Assembly (NCBI RefSeq): GCF_003258315.1
Contig: NZ_CP030032.1
Location: 4,981,684 to 5,045,683, forward strand
DNA from: Bradymonas sediminis
GTDB lineage: Bacteria > Myxococcota_A > Bradymonadia > Bradymonadales > Bradymonadaceae
DNA length: 64,000 nucleotides
Reading direction: 5' to 3'
Part shown: positions 36,992 to 45,503 of the stretch, piece by piece
Layout of the letters: the number at the start of each line of letters is the position of its first letter
How positions within the stretch are numbered: the first letter of the stretch is position 1
The notes under the pieces: model-generated
What the model saw: only the letters and a program-made list of their open reading frames with translations
Told to the model about the DNA's origin: nothing
The model's database searches: none
Position numbers and translations under genes: made by a program

Positions 36992-37726
36992 CTCGACTTC
37001 TCCTTATTCGCGGTGAGCTATATTGAAGGGCCGGATTTACTGCATCGAATCAAAGGTCGTTTGGTTCTGGTGCGTCATCAGGCCAGCGCGGTCTTGCTTT
37101 GTCTCGCGCCGTCACCGCCCAAAGCACTCTAGGAGGTATTCCAACGCGTTTCATCTCTTTAGAAGCTTTCTAATCAAAAAGGATTCAAAATAGGTTCACT
37201 TTTCCGCTCCCACTGATGTTTTTCTTTTTTCGAAGGCACAAAAAATCGCGCTTCGAGGCGGCGCGTAGGGCTGCGCAGCGGTATTTAGGTGAGGTGCGGA
37301 ATGCTGAGACGGCGCTGCCCGTTTCTCTGGCTCAGCAGTTTTCGAGGTCCAAAATCTTGGCGGGCTCGAAAGTTAGGTGGAAGCTAACCAGCGAGTTGGG
37401 TTCGGCAAGGCGATTTTTTCAAATTCATCGCAAATCGCCTGTCCGGCGCGTTTGTCTGGGTTGCGGCGCCTCATTTCGCCCGCGGCGCTTTAAGATGCAT
37501 ATTCTGCAAGGCGCGCTTGCCCGTAGGCGGCGTTATTGGTAGCTTCGCGGCGCTCCGAATACCGCCCCTGAGCGCTGCCACGCGCAGTCGTCACGGAGGC
37601 CGTATCGGGCGAATTAGCGCCTTTTCTAGTTTGGCGCGCCCAAATTCTTAAAAATTGCTTCATAATATAGTGCTCTCAATCCGTGCGCACACGTCTTCGA
37701 GTTGTAAGTAGGAAGGAGAATTTCTC
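36992..37726. other. Gene-poor interval between the ECF sigma and gyrA genes
   Basis: These 735 bases hold no gene I can support. A frame at 37216-37542 begins MFFFFRRHKKSRF and contains CLGCGASFRPRRF, but it has no ribosome site and shows atypical composition. An AT-rich stretch with TAATATAG around 37664-37671 lies about 60 bases upstream of gyrA and may be its promoter region. Confidence 0.55.
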
Positions 37727-40318
37727 ATGGCAGATGAGTCGACCCACATCATCCCAATAAATATTGAGGACGAGATTCGTAACTCGTACCTCGACTACGC
37801 AATGAGCGTAATCATCGGGCGAGCGCTGCCAGATGTGCGCGACGGGCTCAAGCCGGTGCACCGCCGCATCCTCTACGGTCAGTACGAGCTGGGGAACCGC
37901 TGGAATAGCGCCTATAAGAAATCGGCGCGTATCGTCGGTGAGGTCATGGGTAAATTCCACCCCCACGGCGACTCCTCGATCTACGACGCCTTGGTGCGTA
38001 TGGCGCAGGATTTCAATATGCGCATGCCGCTGGTCGACGGCCAGGGCAACTTCGGCTCCATCGACGGCGACTCCGCTGCTGCGATGCGTTATACCGAGGT
38101 CCGCATGGACCGGGTCGCCGAGGAGTTATTGTCGGACATCGACAAGGACACCATCGACTGGGTCGACAACTACGACGGCAACGAGAAAGAGCCGTCGGTG
38201 CTGCCGGCGCGCCTGCCGAACCTGCTGATCAACGGCTCCTCGGGTATCGCGGTCGGTATGTCGACCAATATCCCGCCGCATAACCCCACCGAGGTCATCG
38301 CCGCGGCCGTGGCCCTGGTCGACAACCCCAAGATCTCGGTCGACGAGCTGATGCAGATCGTGCCGGGCCCGGACTTCCCGACCGCCGGTTTGATCTACGG
38401 CGCCTCGGGCATCCGCGACGCCTACACCACCGGGCGCGGCGTGATCCGCATGCGCGCGCGCGTGGATATCGAGTATAATGAGAAGAACGGTAAGTCCTCG
38501 CTGATCACCACCGAGCTGCCCTACCAGGTTAATAAGGCGCGGCTCATCGAGAAGATCGCCCACCTGGTGCGCGACAAGAAGATCGACGGCATCACCGACA
38601 TCCGCGACGAGTCCGACCGCAAGGGCATGCGCATGGTGATCGAGCTGCGCCGCGACGTGATCCCCGAGATCGTGCTCAATAACCTGTTTAAGATGACCCA
38701 GATGCAGGCCTCCTTCGGCATCATCACCCGCGCGATTGTCAACGGACAGGCGAAGGTGATGGGGCTCAAAGAAGTGCTGATGCATTTCGTGGATTTCCGC
38801 CGCGACATCGTCACTCGCCGCACCATCTTCGAGCTGGGCAAGGCTGAGGCGCGCGCGCATATCCTCGAAGGCTTGAAGATCGCGCTGGATAACCTCGATG
38901 AGGTGATCGCGTTGATCCGGGCGAGCGCATCGCCCGCCGAGGCCCACGCCGGCCTGATGGAGAAATTCGCGCTCAGCGAGCTGCAGGCCGACGCGATTCT
39001 TCGCATGCGCCTGCAAAAACTCACCGGCCTGGAGCGCGACAAAATCTTGGCCGAGCTGGCCGAGTTGCGCGCGACCATCGAGTATTTGAAGAGCATCCTG
39101 GGCGACGAGTCGGTGCTGATGGGCGTCATTCGTGACGAGCTGGTCGAGGCCGGCGAGATTAACGCCAGCGAGCGTCGCACCGAGATTCTGTATAATGTCA
39201 GCCACCTGTCGGTCGAAGATCTTATCGCCGAAGAAGACGTGGTCGTGACGCTGAGCCACCAGGGCTATATCAAGCGTACCCCGCTTGATGAGTATCGCGC
39301 GCAGCGCCGTGGTGGGCGTGGCAAACGCGGCATGGCGACCAAGGACGAGGATTTCGTCACGGATATGTTCGTCGCCTCGACGCACACCAATATTTTGATC
39401 TTCACGTCGGTCGGCAAGCTCTATCTGCTGCGCACCCATGAGCTCCCGCAGGGCTCACGCACCACGCGCGGCAGCCACGTCGCCAACGTGTTGCCCCTGG
39501 AGAGCGATGAGGTCGTGCGCACGATTCTGGCCGCGGATGACTTCTACGACGATAAATTCCTGGTCTTTGCCACCCGCAACGGTCTGGTCAAGAAGACGCG
39601 CCTGGACGCCTATCAGAACGTGCACTCCGGCGGCATTATCGCGCTCAATATCAAAGACGGCGACCGACTTGTGTCGGTGCGCCTGACCGACGGCAGCGAA
39701 GAGATCCTGCTGGTCAGCCAGAATGGCCAGGCGATTCGCTTCCACGAAGAAGATGTGCGCGCGGTCGGGCGAAACGCCAGCGGCGTCATCGGCATGCGTT
39801 TCCGCGATGACGACGAGTTGGTCGGCATGGAGGTCGTGCCCAAAGACGCGCCCGAGGGCGAAGAGACCGCCGATGAGCCGCAGACGTTGCTCGCCATCAC
39901 CGAGAATGGCTATGGTAAGCGCACCGTCATCAGCGAGTATCCGATCCGCGGGCGCGGCGGCCTCGGCGTCATCACCATGAAGGTCAACGATCGAAACGGT
40001 AAATTGGTCGGCATTCGCCTCGTCAGTGAGGATGATCAGTTGATCCTCATCACCGACCACGGCCAGGTCCTGCGCACCCGCGTTGGCGAGATTTCGACCT
40101 ACGGGCGAAACACCCAGGGCGTGAAGGTGATGGTCACCGACCCCGAAGAGACCGTCGTCAGCATGGCGCGACTCCCCGAGGGTGAGGAAGACGAGGACGA
40201 GGACGAGGACGAGATCGGCGAAGACGGCCTCGCCCTGGAAGGCGCCGACGGCGAGGTCGCGCCCGATGGCGACGCCGACGACGCGCAAGATGACGCTTCG
40301 GACGATGAGGATGCCTGA
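37727..40318 (+). CDS. gyrA: DNA gyrase subunit A
   Basis: This is the cleavage-religation subunit of gyrase, which introduces negative supercoils. The 863-residue protein has HPHGDSSIYD with Ser83 and Asp87, matching E. coli numbering exactly. The catalytic Tyr is residue 122 (AAMRYTEVR). The GyrA box QRRGGRG, required for DNA wrapping, separates it from the ParC at 18858. An acidic tail (EGEEDEDEDEDEIGED onward, about 45 residues) closes the protein. AAGGAG lies upstream of the ATG. No gyrB is seen nearby. Confidence 0.97.
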   Translation: MADESTHIIPINIEDEIRNSYLDYAMSVIIGRALPDVRDGLKPVHRRILYGQYELGNRWNSAYKKSARIVGEVMGKFHPHGDSSIYDALVRMAQDFNMRMPLVDGQGNFGSIDGDSAAAMRYTEVRMDRVAEELLSDIDKDTIDWVDNYDGNEKEPSVLPARLPNLLINGSSGIAVGMSTNIPPHNPTEVIAAAVALVDNPKISVDELMQIVPGPDFPTAGLIYGASGIRDAYTTGRGVIRMRARVDIEYNEKNGKSSLITTELPYQVNKARLIEKIAHLVRDKKIDGITDIRDESDRKGMRMVIELRRDVIPEIVLNNLFKMTQMQASFGIITRAIVNGQAKVMGLKEVLMHFVDFRRDIVTRRTIFELGKAEARAHILEGLKIALDNLDEVIALIRASASPAEAHAGLMEKFALSELQADAILRMRLQKLTGLERDKILAELAELRATIEYLKSILGDESVLMGVIRDELVEAGEINASERRTEILYNVSHLSVEDLIAEEDVVVTLSHQGYIKRTPLDEYRAQRRGGRGKRGMATKDEDFVTDMFVASTHTNILIFTSVGKLYLLRTHELPQGSRTTRGSHVANVLPLESDEVVRTILAADDFYDDKFLVFATRNGLVKKTRLDAYQNVHSGGIIALNIKDGDRLVSVRLTDGSEEILLVSQNGQAIRFHEEDVRAVGRNASGVIGMRFRDDDELVGMEVVPKDAPEGEETADEPQTLLAITENGYGKRTVISEYPIRGRGGLGVITMKVNDRNGKLVGIRLVSEDDQLILITDHGQVLRTRVGEISTYGRNTQGVKVMVTDPEETVVSMARLPEGEEDEDEDEDEIGEDGLALEGADGEVAPDGDADDAQDDASDDEDA

Positions 40319-40326
40319 TCGGATCC

Positions 40327-40349
40327 TGGGGGCTCGCTAAGAGCCCCCA
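40327..40349 (+). terminator. Hairpin between gyrA and the second ECF sigma gene
   Basis: The arms GGGGGCTC (40328-40335) and GAGCCCCC (40341-40348) enclose GCTAA. The tail AATTTGT is a poor U-run. It may terminate gyrA partially or attenuate read-through into the sigma gene 23 bases further on. Confidence 0.6.
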
Positions 40350-40371
40350 ATTTGTAGCCCAGCTCATAGCA

Positions 40372-40980
40372 ATGGGAAGCGACGTGGAAGATGAGCGACA
40401 ACTTGTCGAGAGAGCCCAGGCAGGGGACCAGGACGCGTTCCAGGAGTTGGTCGTGCGCTACCAGCGCAAGGTCTACTCCATCTGCTACGGGATGCTGAAG
40501 AATCAGCAGGACTCCATGGACGTCAGCCAAGACGTCTTCATAAAAGTTTTTCGATACCTCGAAAAATTCAATCATAATTCGAGCTTTTATACCTGGCTTT
40601 ACCGCATCACCGTCAATAAATGCATCGACTTTATCCGCAAGCGCAATCGCCGCTCGGAGGTCGACTATAATGACGCGGTGGGGCGGGAGGATGATATCGA
40701 CGGCGACGAGCAGATTATGTCGTCGACGTTGGGGCTGCGCCCCGACCGGGTCTACGCGCGCAAAGAGTTGCGCGATAATATGCTCGAGGCGCTCGACACA
40801 CTCAGCGAAAAACACCGCACGATCCTCATTTTGCGCGAGGTGGAGGGGCTGGCCTACGAGGAGATCGCCGACGTGCTTGGCATCTCCAAGGGCACCGTCA
40901 TGAGTCGACTTTATCATGCCCGGCGCTATTTTCAGGAGGCGATCAAAGAGTATTTGGGGGAGACCTTGGTGGTGAAGTAG
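40372..40980 (+). CDS. ECF sigma factor (RpoE-like)
   Basis: The 202-residue protein has region 2 (QELVVRYQRKVYSICYGMLKN, DVSQDVFIKVFRYLEKF, WLYRITVNKCIDFIRKR) and region 4 (LSEKHRTILILREVEGLAYEEIADVLGISKGTVMSRLYHAR). A polar linker of about 35 residues joins them. The next gene encodes a membrane protein with three anti-sigma-like repeats, which is the likely regulator of this factor (inference from position and architecture). Confidence 0.93.
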   Translation: MGSDVEDERQLVERAQAGDQDAFQELVVRYQRKVYSICYGMLKNQQDSMDVSQDVFIKVFRYLEKFNHNSSFYTWLYRITVNKCIDFIRKRNRRSEVDYNDAVGREDDIDGDEQIMSSTLGLRPDRVYARKELRDNMLEALDTLSEKHRTILILREVEGLAYEEIADVLGISKGTVMSRLYHARRYFQEAIKEYLGETLVVK

Positions 40981-41133
40981 ATCGAGAAAAATCGGTTTGG
41001 AATTGAATTATTCTAAATGCCCCACCGTCTATGATTCCGTGAGCAGGATGAGGGCATAAAAGGCCGTCATGCTGCCCCCGCCTAAAGCCTACCGGCCACT
41101 GAAAATTATCGCCCCTACGAGGACTGAAATAAA

Positions 41134-42372
41134 ATGACTTCGCAAGGATTGACCTCAGCACAATGCCTGTTATTGCAGCGCTTCTATGACGAAGAGTTGT
41201 CGGCGGCGGAGTGTGTCCAGGCGGAGCAACTTCTTGAGGGCTCGGCGTCCGCACGCGTCTTCGTGGCGGCGCTCGGCGAGCTAAGCCTGGCGGTGCAGGC
41301 GAGCCATGAGTTGGTTTGGGAGCGCGCTGAGCCGAAGATTATCAGCGCCGCGCGACTCGCCGAGTTGGCCGCCGAGGCCGGCGATATGATGGACACGCCG
41401 CTGGAGGATTTGCGCGGTCTATTGCAGCGCCTGCACGACGACGAGGTGGACCCGGCCGAGGAGGCCTGGGCCCGCGCGTTGCTGGGCGAGCGCCCGGACG
41501 CCGCTGCTTATCTGGCGAGCCTTGGGGAGTTGGGTGAGGGGCTGCGTATTGCGGAGGCCGAGATGGTCCAAGAGGTCGACTTTAGCGGCTTCTGGGACAA
41601 AATCAGCGCCGGGATTAACACCGAATCCGCCCACAACTCGCCGCAACCTGCCGGCGACCAAAAGATACAAAAATTTGATGCTCAGCAGCACCTGATGCTG
41701 CTGCACCGATTTGCCGACGCCGAAACCGACGCGGCCGAAACCGCACAAGTTCAGGCATGGATCGACCAGGATGAGGCGCAGGTTTGCGGCTACCTGGAGG
41801 CGCTCGACGAGATTAAGTTGGGCGTGAACGTGGCCGCCGAAACGGCCTGCGAGAACGCGCCGCTCGACGCAATATGGGGCGGCGTATTCGACGCCATCAA
41901 CGCGGAAGAGCCGAGCCCTGCGCCGATCTCTTTGGAGGCCGAGCGACAGAAGCGCGGCGGGTTCACGGGGTGGGCTGGCGAGTATCGCCAGGCGATCTTC
42001 GGCGCGGCGGCGGCTGCGCTCGTCGCCTTTGGCGTCATGGCGCTCTTCGGAGATCGCATCCTGGGACCCAAGGAGCGCGTGATCGTCGAGAAAACGGTCG
42101 AAAAGCACATTGTGATTGTCGATAGTGTTGAATATTCGCCCGGTTCCTCCGTCATGATTGATAGCCCGATGACGAGGGTCAACATGAACTCCGAGAATAA
42201 TGCGGAGGCAGACCCCACCGTTATTTGGCTCTTTGATTCGGAAGAAGAAACGGAGCCCGAGCCCCAGGAAAACCTTGGCTCGACGCCCGCCGACGACTCA
42301 AACGGTACTGTCACCAACCCGGACGCCGAGGCGCCCACTGAGCAAGGCACCCCACGCGGCCAGCCGATTTAA
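41134..42372 (+). CDS. Membrane protein with three anti-sigma-like repeats; probable anti-sigma factor
   Basis: The 412-residue protein contains three related segments: LLLQRFYDEELSAAECVQAEQLLE (about 12-35), LLQRLHDDEVDPAEEAWARALL (about 95-116) and LMLLHRFADAETDAAETAQVQAWI (about 188-211). Each is followed by an ALGEL-, SLGEL- or ALDEI-type helix. This pattern resembles the helical anti-sigma domain of zinc-finger anti-sigma factors, but the HxxxCxxC zinc ligands are absent. One membrane helix (about residues 287-306) separates it from an acidic periplasmic tail. It follows an ECF sigma gene on the same strand by 153 bases, and GAGGA precedes the ATG. Confidence 0.7.
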   Translation: MTSQGLTSAQCLLLQRFYDEELSAAECVQAEQLLEGSASARVFVAALGELSLAVQASHELVWERAEPKIISAARLAELAAEAGDMMDTPLEDLRGLLQRLHDDEVDPAEEAWARALLGERPDAAAYLASLGELGEGLRIAEAEMVQEVDFSGFWDKISAGINTESAHNSPQPAGDQKIQKFDAQQHLMLLHRFADAETDAAETAQVQAWIDQDEAQVCGYLEALDEIKLGVNVAAETACENAPLDAIWGGVFDAINAEEPSPAPISLEAERQKRGGFTGWAGEYRQAIFGAAAAALVAFGVMALFGDRILGPKERVIVEKTVEKHIVIVDSVEYSPGSSVMIDSPMTRVNMNSENNAEADPTVIWLFDSEEETEPEPQENLGSTPADDSNGTVTNPDAEAPTEQGTPRGQPI

Positions 42373-42513
42373 CCCGGTGACCTCGAGACGCGCGACGCAA
42401 GTCGCCATAGGGCTCGAATTTTGAAAGACGGCAGAACTCGATGAATGATGATAGCGGATGACCCTCCGCTTAATCGAAACCTCCCGAAAGGGATTGACCC
42501 GAAGGAAGTAGTC

Positions 42514-42951
42514 ATGCGGACACTTCTCAACACATTTTTGACGCTGACCGTGCTGATGGGCGTATTCGCCTTCGCGCGCCCAGCAGCGGCCCAGGACGTC
42601 ACGGTTCGGGTGCGCTCGATTGCCGCCACCAAACAGGGAGACGCGTTCGACTCCAAGCTTGGTGACCTTAAAAACGAGCTGCAAAAGGCCTTCGGTGGTT
42701 ATAGCAACTTTCAGCTTATCGACGATAATAGCTTCACCCTTCAACAATCTCAGTCGCGCACCACCGAGCTGCCGGGGGGCACTAACCTCACTCTGACCTT
42801 CCACGGCGTCACCGCGGACCTGCTGCGCATGGGTCTGGCGATTGGGGACCAATTCAGCACCACGCTGCGCGCCTCTCGCGGGAGCACCTTTTTCCAGGCT
42901 GGCCTTGATTATAAAAACGGCATGTTGATCCTGGCGATTACAGCAAAATAG
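42514..42951 (+). CDS. Small secreted protein, unknown function
   Basis: The 145-residue protein starts MRTLLNTFLTLTVLMGVFAF and cleaves probably after RPAAA, leaving a periplasmic protein of about 120 residues. The mature part (QDVTVRVRSIAATKQGD, LGDLKNELQKAFGGYSNFQLI, LTLTFHGVTADLLRMGLAI) looks like a mixed alpha-beta domain, and I recognise no family. ATG 42514 with GAAGGAAG upstream is better than the frame start at 42445. It follows the anti-sigma-like gene and may belong to the same operon. Confidence 0.8.
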   Translation: MRTLLNTFLTLTVLMGVFAFARPAAAQDVTVRVRSIAATKQGDAFDSKLGDLKNELQKAFGGYSNFQLIDDNSFTLQQSQSRTTELPGGTNLTLTFHGVTADLLRMGLAIGDQFSTTLRASRGSTFFQAGLDYKNGMLILAITAK

Positions 42952-43023
42952 AGACCGAGAGTTTTTCTCACCTATCGACATTTCGCGCGCATTCTTTCCC
43001 TATCCCACTCGACCTCGGTCTCG

Positions 43024-44373
43024 ATGAAGTCGACCATCGCTGAAACCCCGAAAATCCTGCTGGTCGACGACGAAGTCGCCCACCTTAAGACCCTTGAGCG
43101 CCTCTTCCTCAAAGAAGGTTACGAAGTCCTGACCGCCGAGAGCGGGGAGGAAGCGCTGGCGATTATCCGCCGCGAGCCCCTGCACCTGGTGCTCACTGAC
43201 CTGAAGATGGGCAAGATCGATGGCATGGATCTGCTCAAATTGGTCAAGACCCTGCAGCCCGAGGTCGAGGTCGTCTTGATGACCGCCTTTGGCACCGTCG
43301 AGCGCGCCGTCGAGGGCATGAAGCGGGGGGCCTATGATTTTGTCAGCAAGCCCATCAAGCGGGCGACCATCCTAAAATCCGTGCGTCAGGGGCTCGAGCG
43401 CCAGGCGTTGGTCGCCGAGAACCGTGCCCTCAAGGCGCGCCTGGCCGGGCTGGCCGACGAGCCGAATCTGGTCGGGCAATCGCCGGCGTTTCGCGCGGCC
43501 TTGGACCTGGTCAAGCAGGTCGCCACGAGCTCGACCACGGTGCTGTTAAGCGGGGAGTCGGGGACCGGCAAGGAGCTCTTTGCGCGCATGATCTACGAGC
43601 TGAGCGACCGCGCAGACGCGCCCTTTGTGGCCGTGAACTGCGCCGCCCTGCCCGAGTCGATCCTCGAGAGCGAACTTTTCGGCTACGAAAAAGGCGCCTT
43701 CACCGGCGCCACTCAGCGAAAGATCGGGCGTTTTGAGGCCGCCGACGGCGGCACGCTATTTCTCGATGAAATTGGCGAGCTTAGCCCGCAGGTGCAGGTG
43801 CGCCTGTTGCGCGTGCTGCAGGAAGGGGAGTTCGAGCGCCTGGGCTCTAATACGCCGACCCAGGTCGACGTGCGCATCGTGACCGCCACCCACAAAGACC
43901 TCGAAGATGAGCTAGAGGCGGGCAACTTCCGCGAAGACCTCTACTACCGGCTCAACGTCGTCAATATCGAGATCCCGCCGCTGCGCCGGCGCATGGAAGA
44001 CGTGCCGCTTTTGGCCGAGTATTTCTTGAGCAAATATCGCCAGAAGAATAACCGCAAGATCGACCGGCTTAGCCGCGAGTGCCTCGACGCGCTGATGACC
44101 TACCATTGGCCGGGAAATGTGCGTGAGCTGGAGAATATTATCGAGCGGGCGGTGGTGCTCGACAAGGATGGAAGCATCGGGCTGGACGACCTCCCCGAGC
44201 AAATCACTTCATATGAGCCCGACACCCGTCACATCACAATCCCGCTGGGGACGACGCTCGATGAGATCGAGAAGCTGGTGATGCACGAGACGCTTAAGCT
44301 GACCGGCGGGGATAAGAAGTTGGCGGCAAAATTACTCGATATTTCGACGCGTACGATTTATCGCAAGATCTGA
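43024..44373 (+). CDS. Sigma-54-dependent response regulator (NtrC family)
   Basis: The 449-residue protein has three domains. The receiver domain (about 8-125) has phospho-acceptor Asp59 in LVLTDLKMG and acidic pair Asp15/Asp16. The AAA+ domain has Walker A GESGTGKE, the sigma-54 loop GAFTGA and Walker B LFLDEIGEL. A Fis-type HTH (LKLTGGDKKLAAKLLDISTRTIYRKI) ends the protein. It would activate sigma-54 promoters when phosphorylated. No histidine kinase is next to it, so it is an orphan regulator here. Confidence 0.95.
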   Translation: MKSTIAETPKILLVDDEVAHLKTLERLFLKEGYEVLTAESGEEALAIIRREPLHLVLTDLKMGKIDGMDLLKLVKTLQPEVEVVLMTAFGTVERAVEGMKRGAYDFVSKPIKRATILKSVRQGLERQALVAENRALKARLAGLADEPNLVGQSPAFRAALDLVKQVATSSTTVLLSGESGTGKELFARMIYELSDRADAPFVAVNCAALPESILESELFGYEKGAFTGATQRKIGRFEAADGGTLFLDEIGELSPQVQVRLLRVLQEGEFERLGSNTPTQVDVRIVTATHKDLEDELEAGNFREDLYYRLNVVNIEIPPLRRRMEDVPLLAEYFLSKYRQKNNRKIDRLSRECLDALMTYHWPGNVRELENIIERAVVLDKDGSIGLDDLPEQITSYEPDTRHITIPLGTTLDEIEKLVMHETLKLTGGDKKLAAKLLDISTRTIYRKI

Positions 44374-44416
44374 GCCCCGCCAAAGCACTCGCGCGTTCAA
44401 CCTCAAACTTCAAACC

Positions 44417-45343
44417 TCAAAGCGTCGAGCCCTCGGCGCTTTTCCGATATTGAAAATAGCGTGACACGGATTCGATCGGGGTGTTCTTCTCGAGCCAGGA
44501 CGTCGTCTGAAGCAACTTCTCCAGGTCGAGGCCGGTCTCGATCCCGCAACTATTGAATAGGTGGATGAGATCTTCGGAGCCGAGGTTGCCGGCCGCGCTC
44601 GGGGCGTAGGGGCAGCCGCCGGTGCCGCCGACGGCCGAGTCGAATTGGCGCATGCCGACGCGCCAGGCCAAAAGAGCGTTGGTTAGGCCGAGGCCCTGGG
44701 TGTCGTGCAGGTGCAGAGCGACGCGCTCGGGGCCGAAGGCTTCGAGCATGCGCCGGCAGCCGTCTTCGACCTGGGGCGGGGTGCCGGCGCCGATGGTGTC
44801 GCCCAGGGCGATGAGGTCGGCGCCGAAGTCCAGCAACTGCTCCGCGATGTCCATCACCCGCGCAAAATCGACCTCGCCCTCGTAGGGGCAGCCGAAGACC
44901 GTCGAGATATAGGCGCGCAGCTGGCAGCCGTTGTCCTTGGCGAGCTTAAAGGAGTCGCGAAGATCGTCCAGGCTGTCGGCGATGGAGCGGTTGAGGTTGC
45001 TCTGATTGTGGGCTTCCGACGAGGAGATCGCGGTGGAGATATATTTGACCCCGGCGGCGAGCGCCCGCTCAAGACCTCGCCGGTTGGGGATCAGCGCCCA
45101 ATAGCGCACGCCGTTTTCGCCGGCGAGGTCGGCGGGCGCGATGCGCGCGGCGACCTGGTCGGTGTCGGCCATTTGGGGCACCCACTTGGGGTGAACGAAG
45201 CTGCCGATCTCGATATCGGTGACGCCCGCGCCGACCAGGCGCTCGATGAATTCGATCTTCTGGTCGACGCTGAGGATCGCGGATTCATTCTGCAGACCGT
45301 CGCGCGGTCCAACTTCAAAGATGCGGGCGTTTTCTAAGTTCAC
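44417..45343 (-). CDS. mvaB: Hydroxymethylglutaryl-CoA lyase
   Basis: The 308-residue TIM-barrel enzyme cleaves HMG-CoA to acetyl-CoA and acetoacetate in leucine and ketone-body metabolism. It opens with VGPRDGLQNE and has the metal-binding HLHDTQGLGLTN. It also carries the active-site signature GGTGGCPYAPSAAGN with the catalytic Cys, and the later segment EDLIHLFNSCGIETGLDL. Members of the wider isopropylmalate-synthase group lack this signature. It is a single gene, converging on the response regulator. Confidence 0.94.
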   Translation of the reverse strand: MNLENARIFEVGPRDGLQNESAILSVDQKIEFIERLVGAGVTDIEIGSFVHPKWVPQMADTDQVAARIAPADLAGENGVRYWALIPNRRGLERALAAGVKYISTAISSSEAHNQSNLNRSIADSLDDLRDSFKLAKDNGCQLRAYISTVFGCPYEGEVDFARVMDIAEQLLDFGADLIALGDTIGAGTPPQVEDGCRRMLEAFGPERVALHLHDTQGLGLTNALLAWRVGMRQFDSAVGGTGGCPYAPSAAGNLGSEDLIHLFNSCGIETGLDLEKLLQTTSWLEKNTPIESVSRYFQYRKSAEGSTL

Positions 45344-45503
45344 GCTAAGCTCCGGGGGTGGAAGCGACGGCGGAGTGAGTCTTCGTCGGGTGCCCTGAAT
45401 TATTCACCCCCTTAACTCGCTGTCAACACCATAAAACCGAATCGAACGGTTCTTCTGGGTGATTAAGCGGTCGAATGCCGGATTAAGCGGTAATTTCGCG
45501 CCG

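Noticed and set aside
37216..37542. Open frame of 108 codons before gyrA
   Set aside because: It has no ribosome site, its composition is unlike the neighbours, and there is no family resemblance despite a CLGCG motif.
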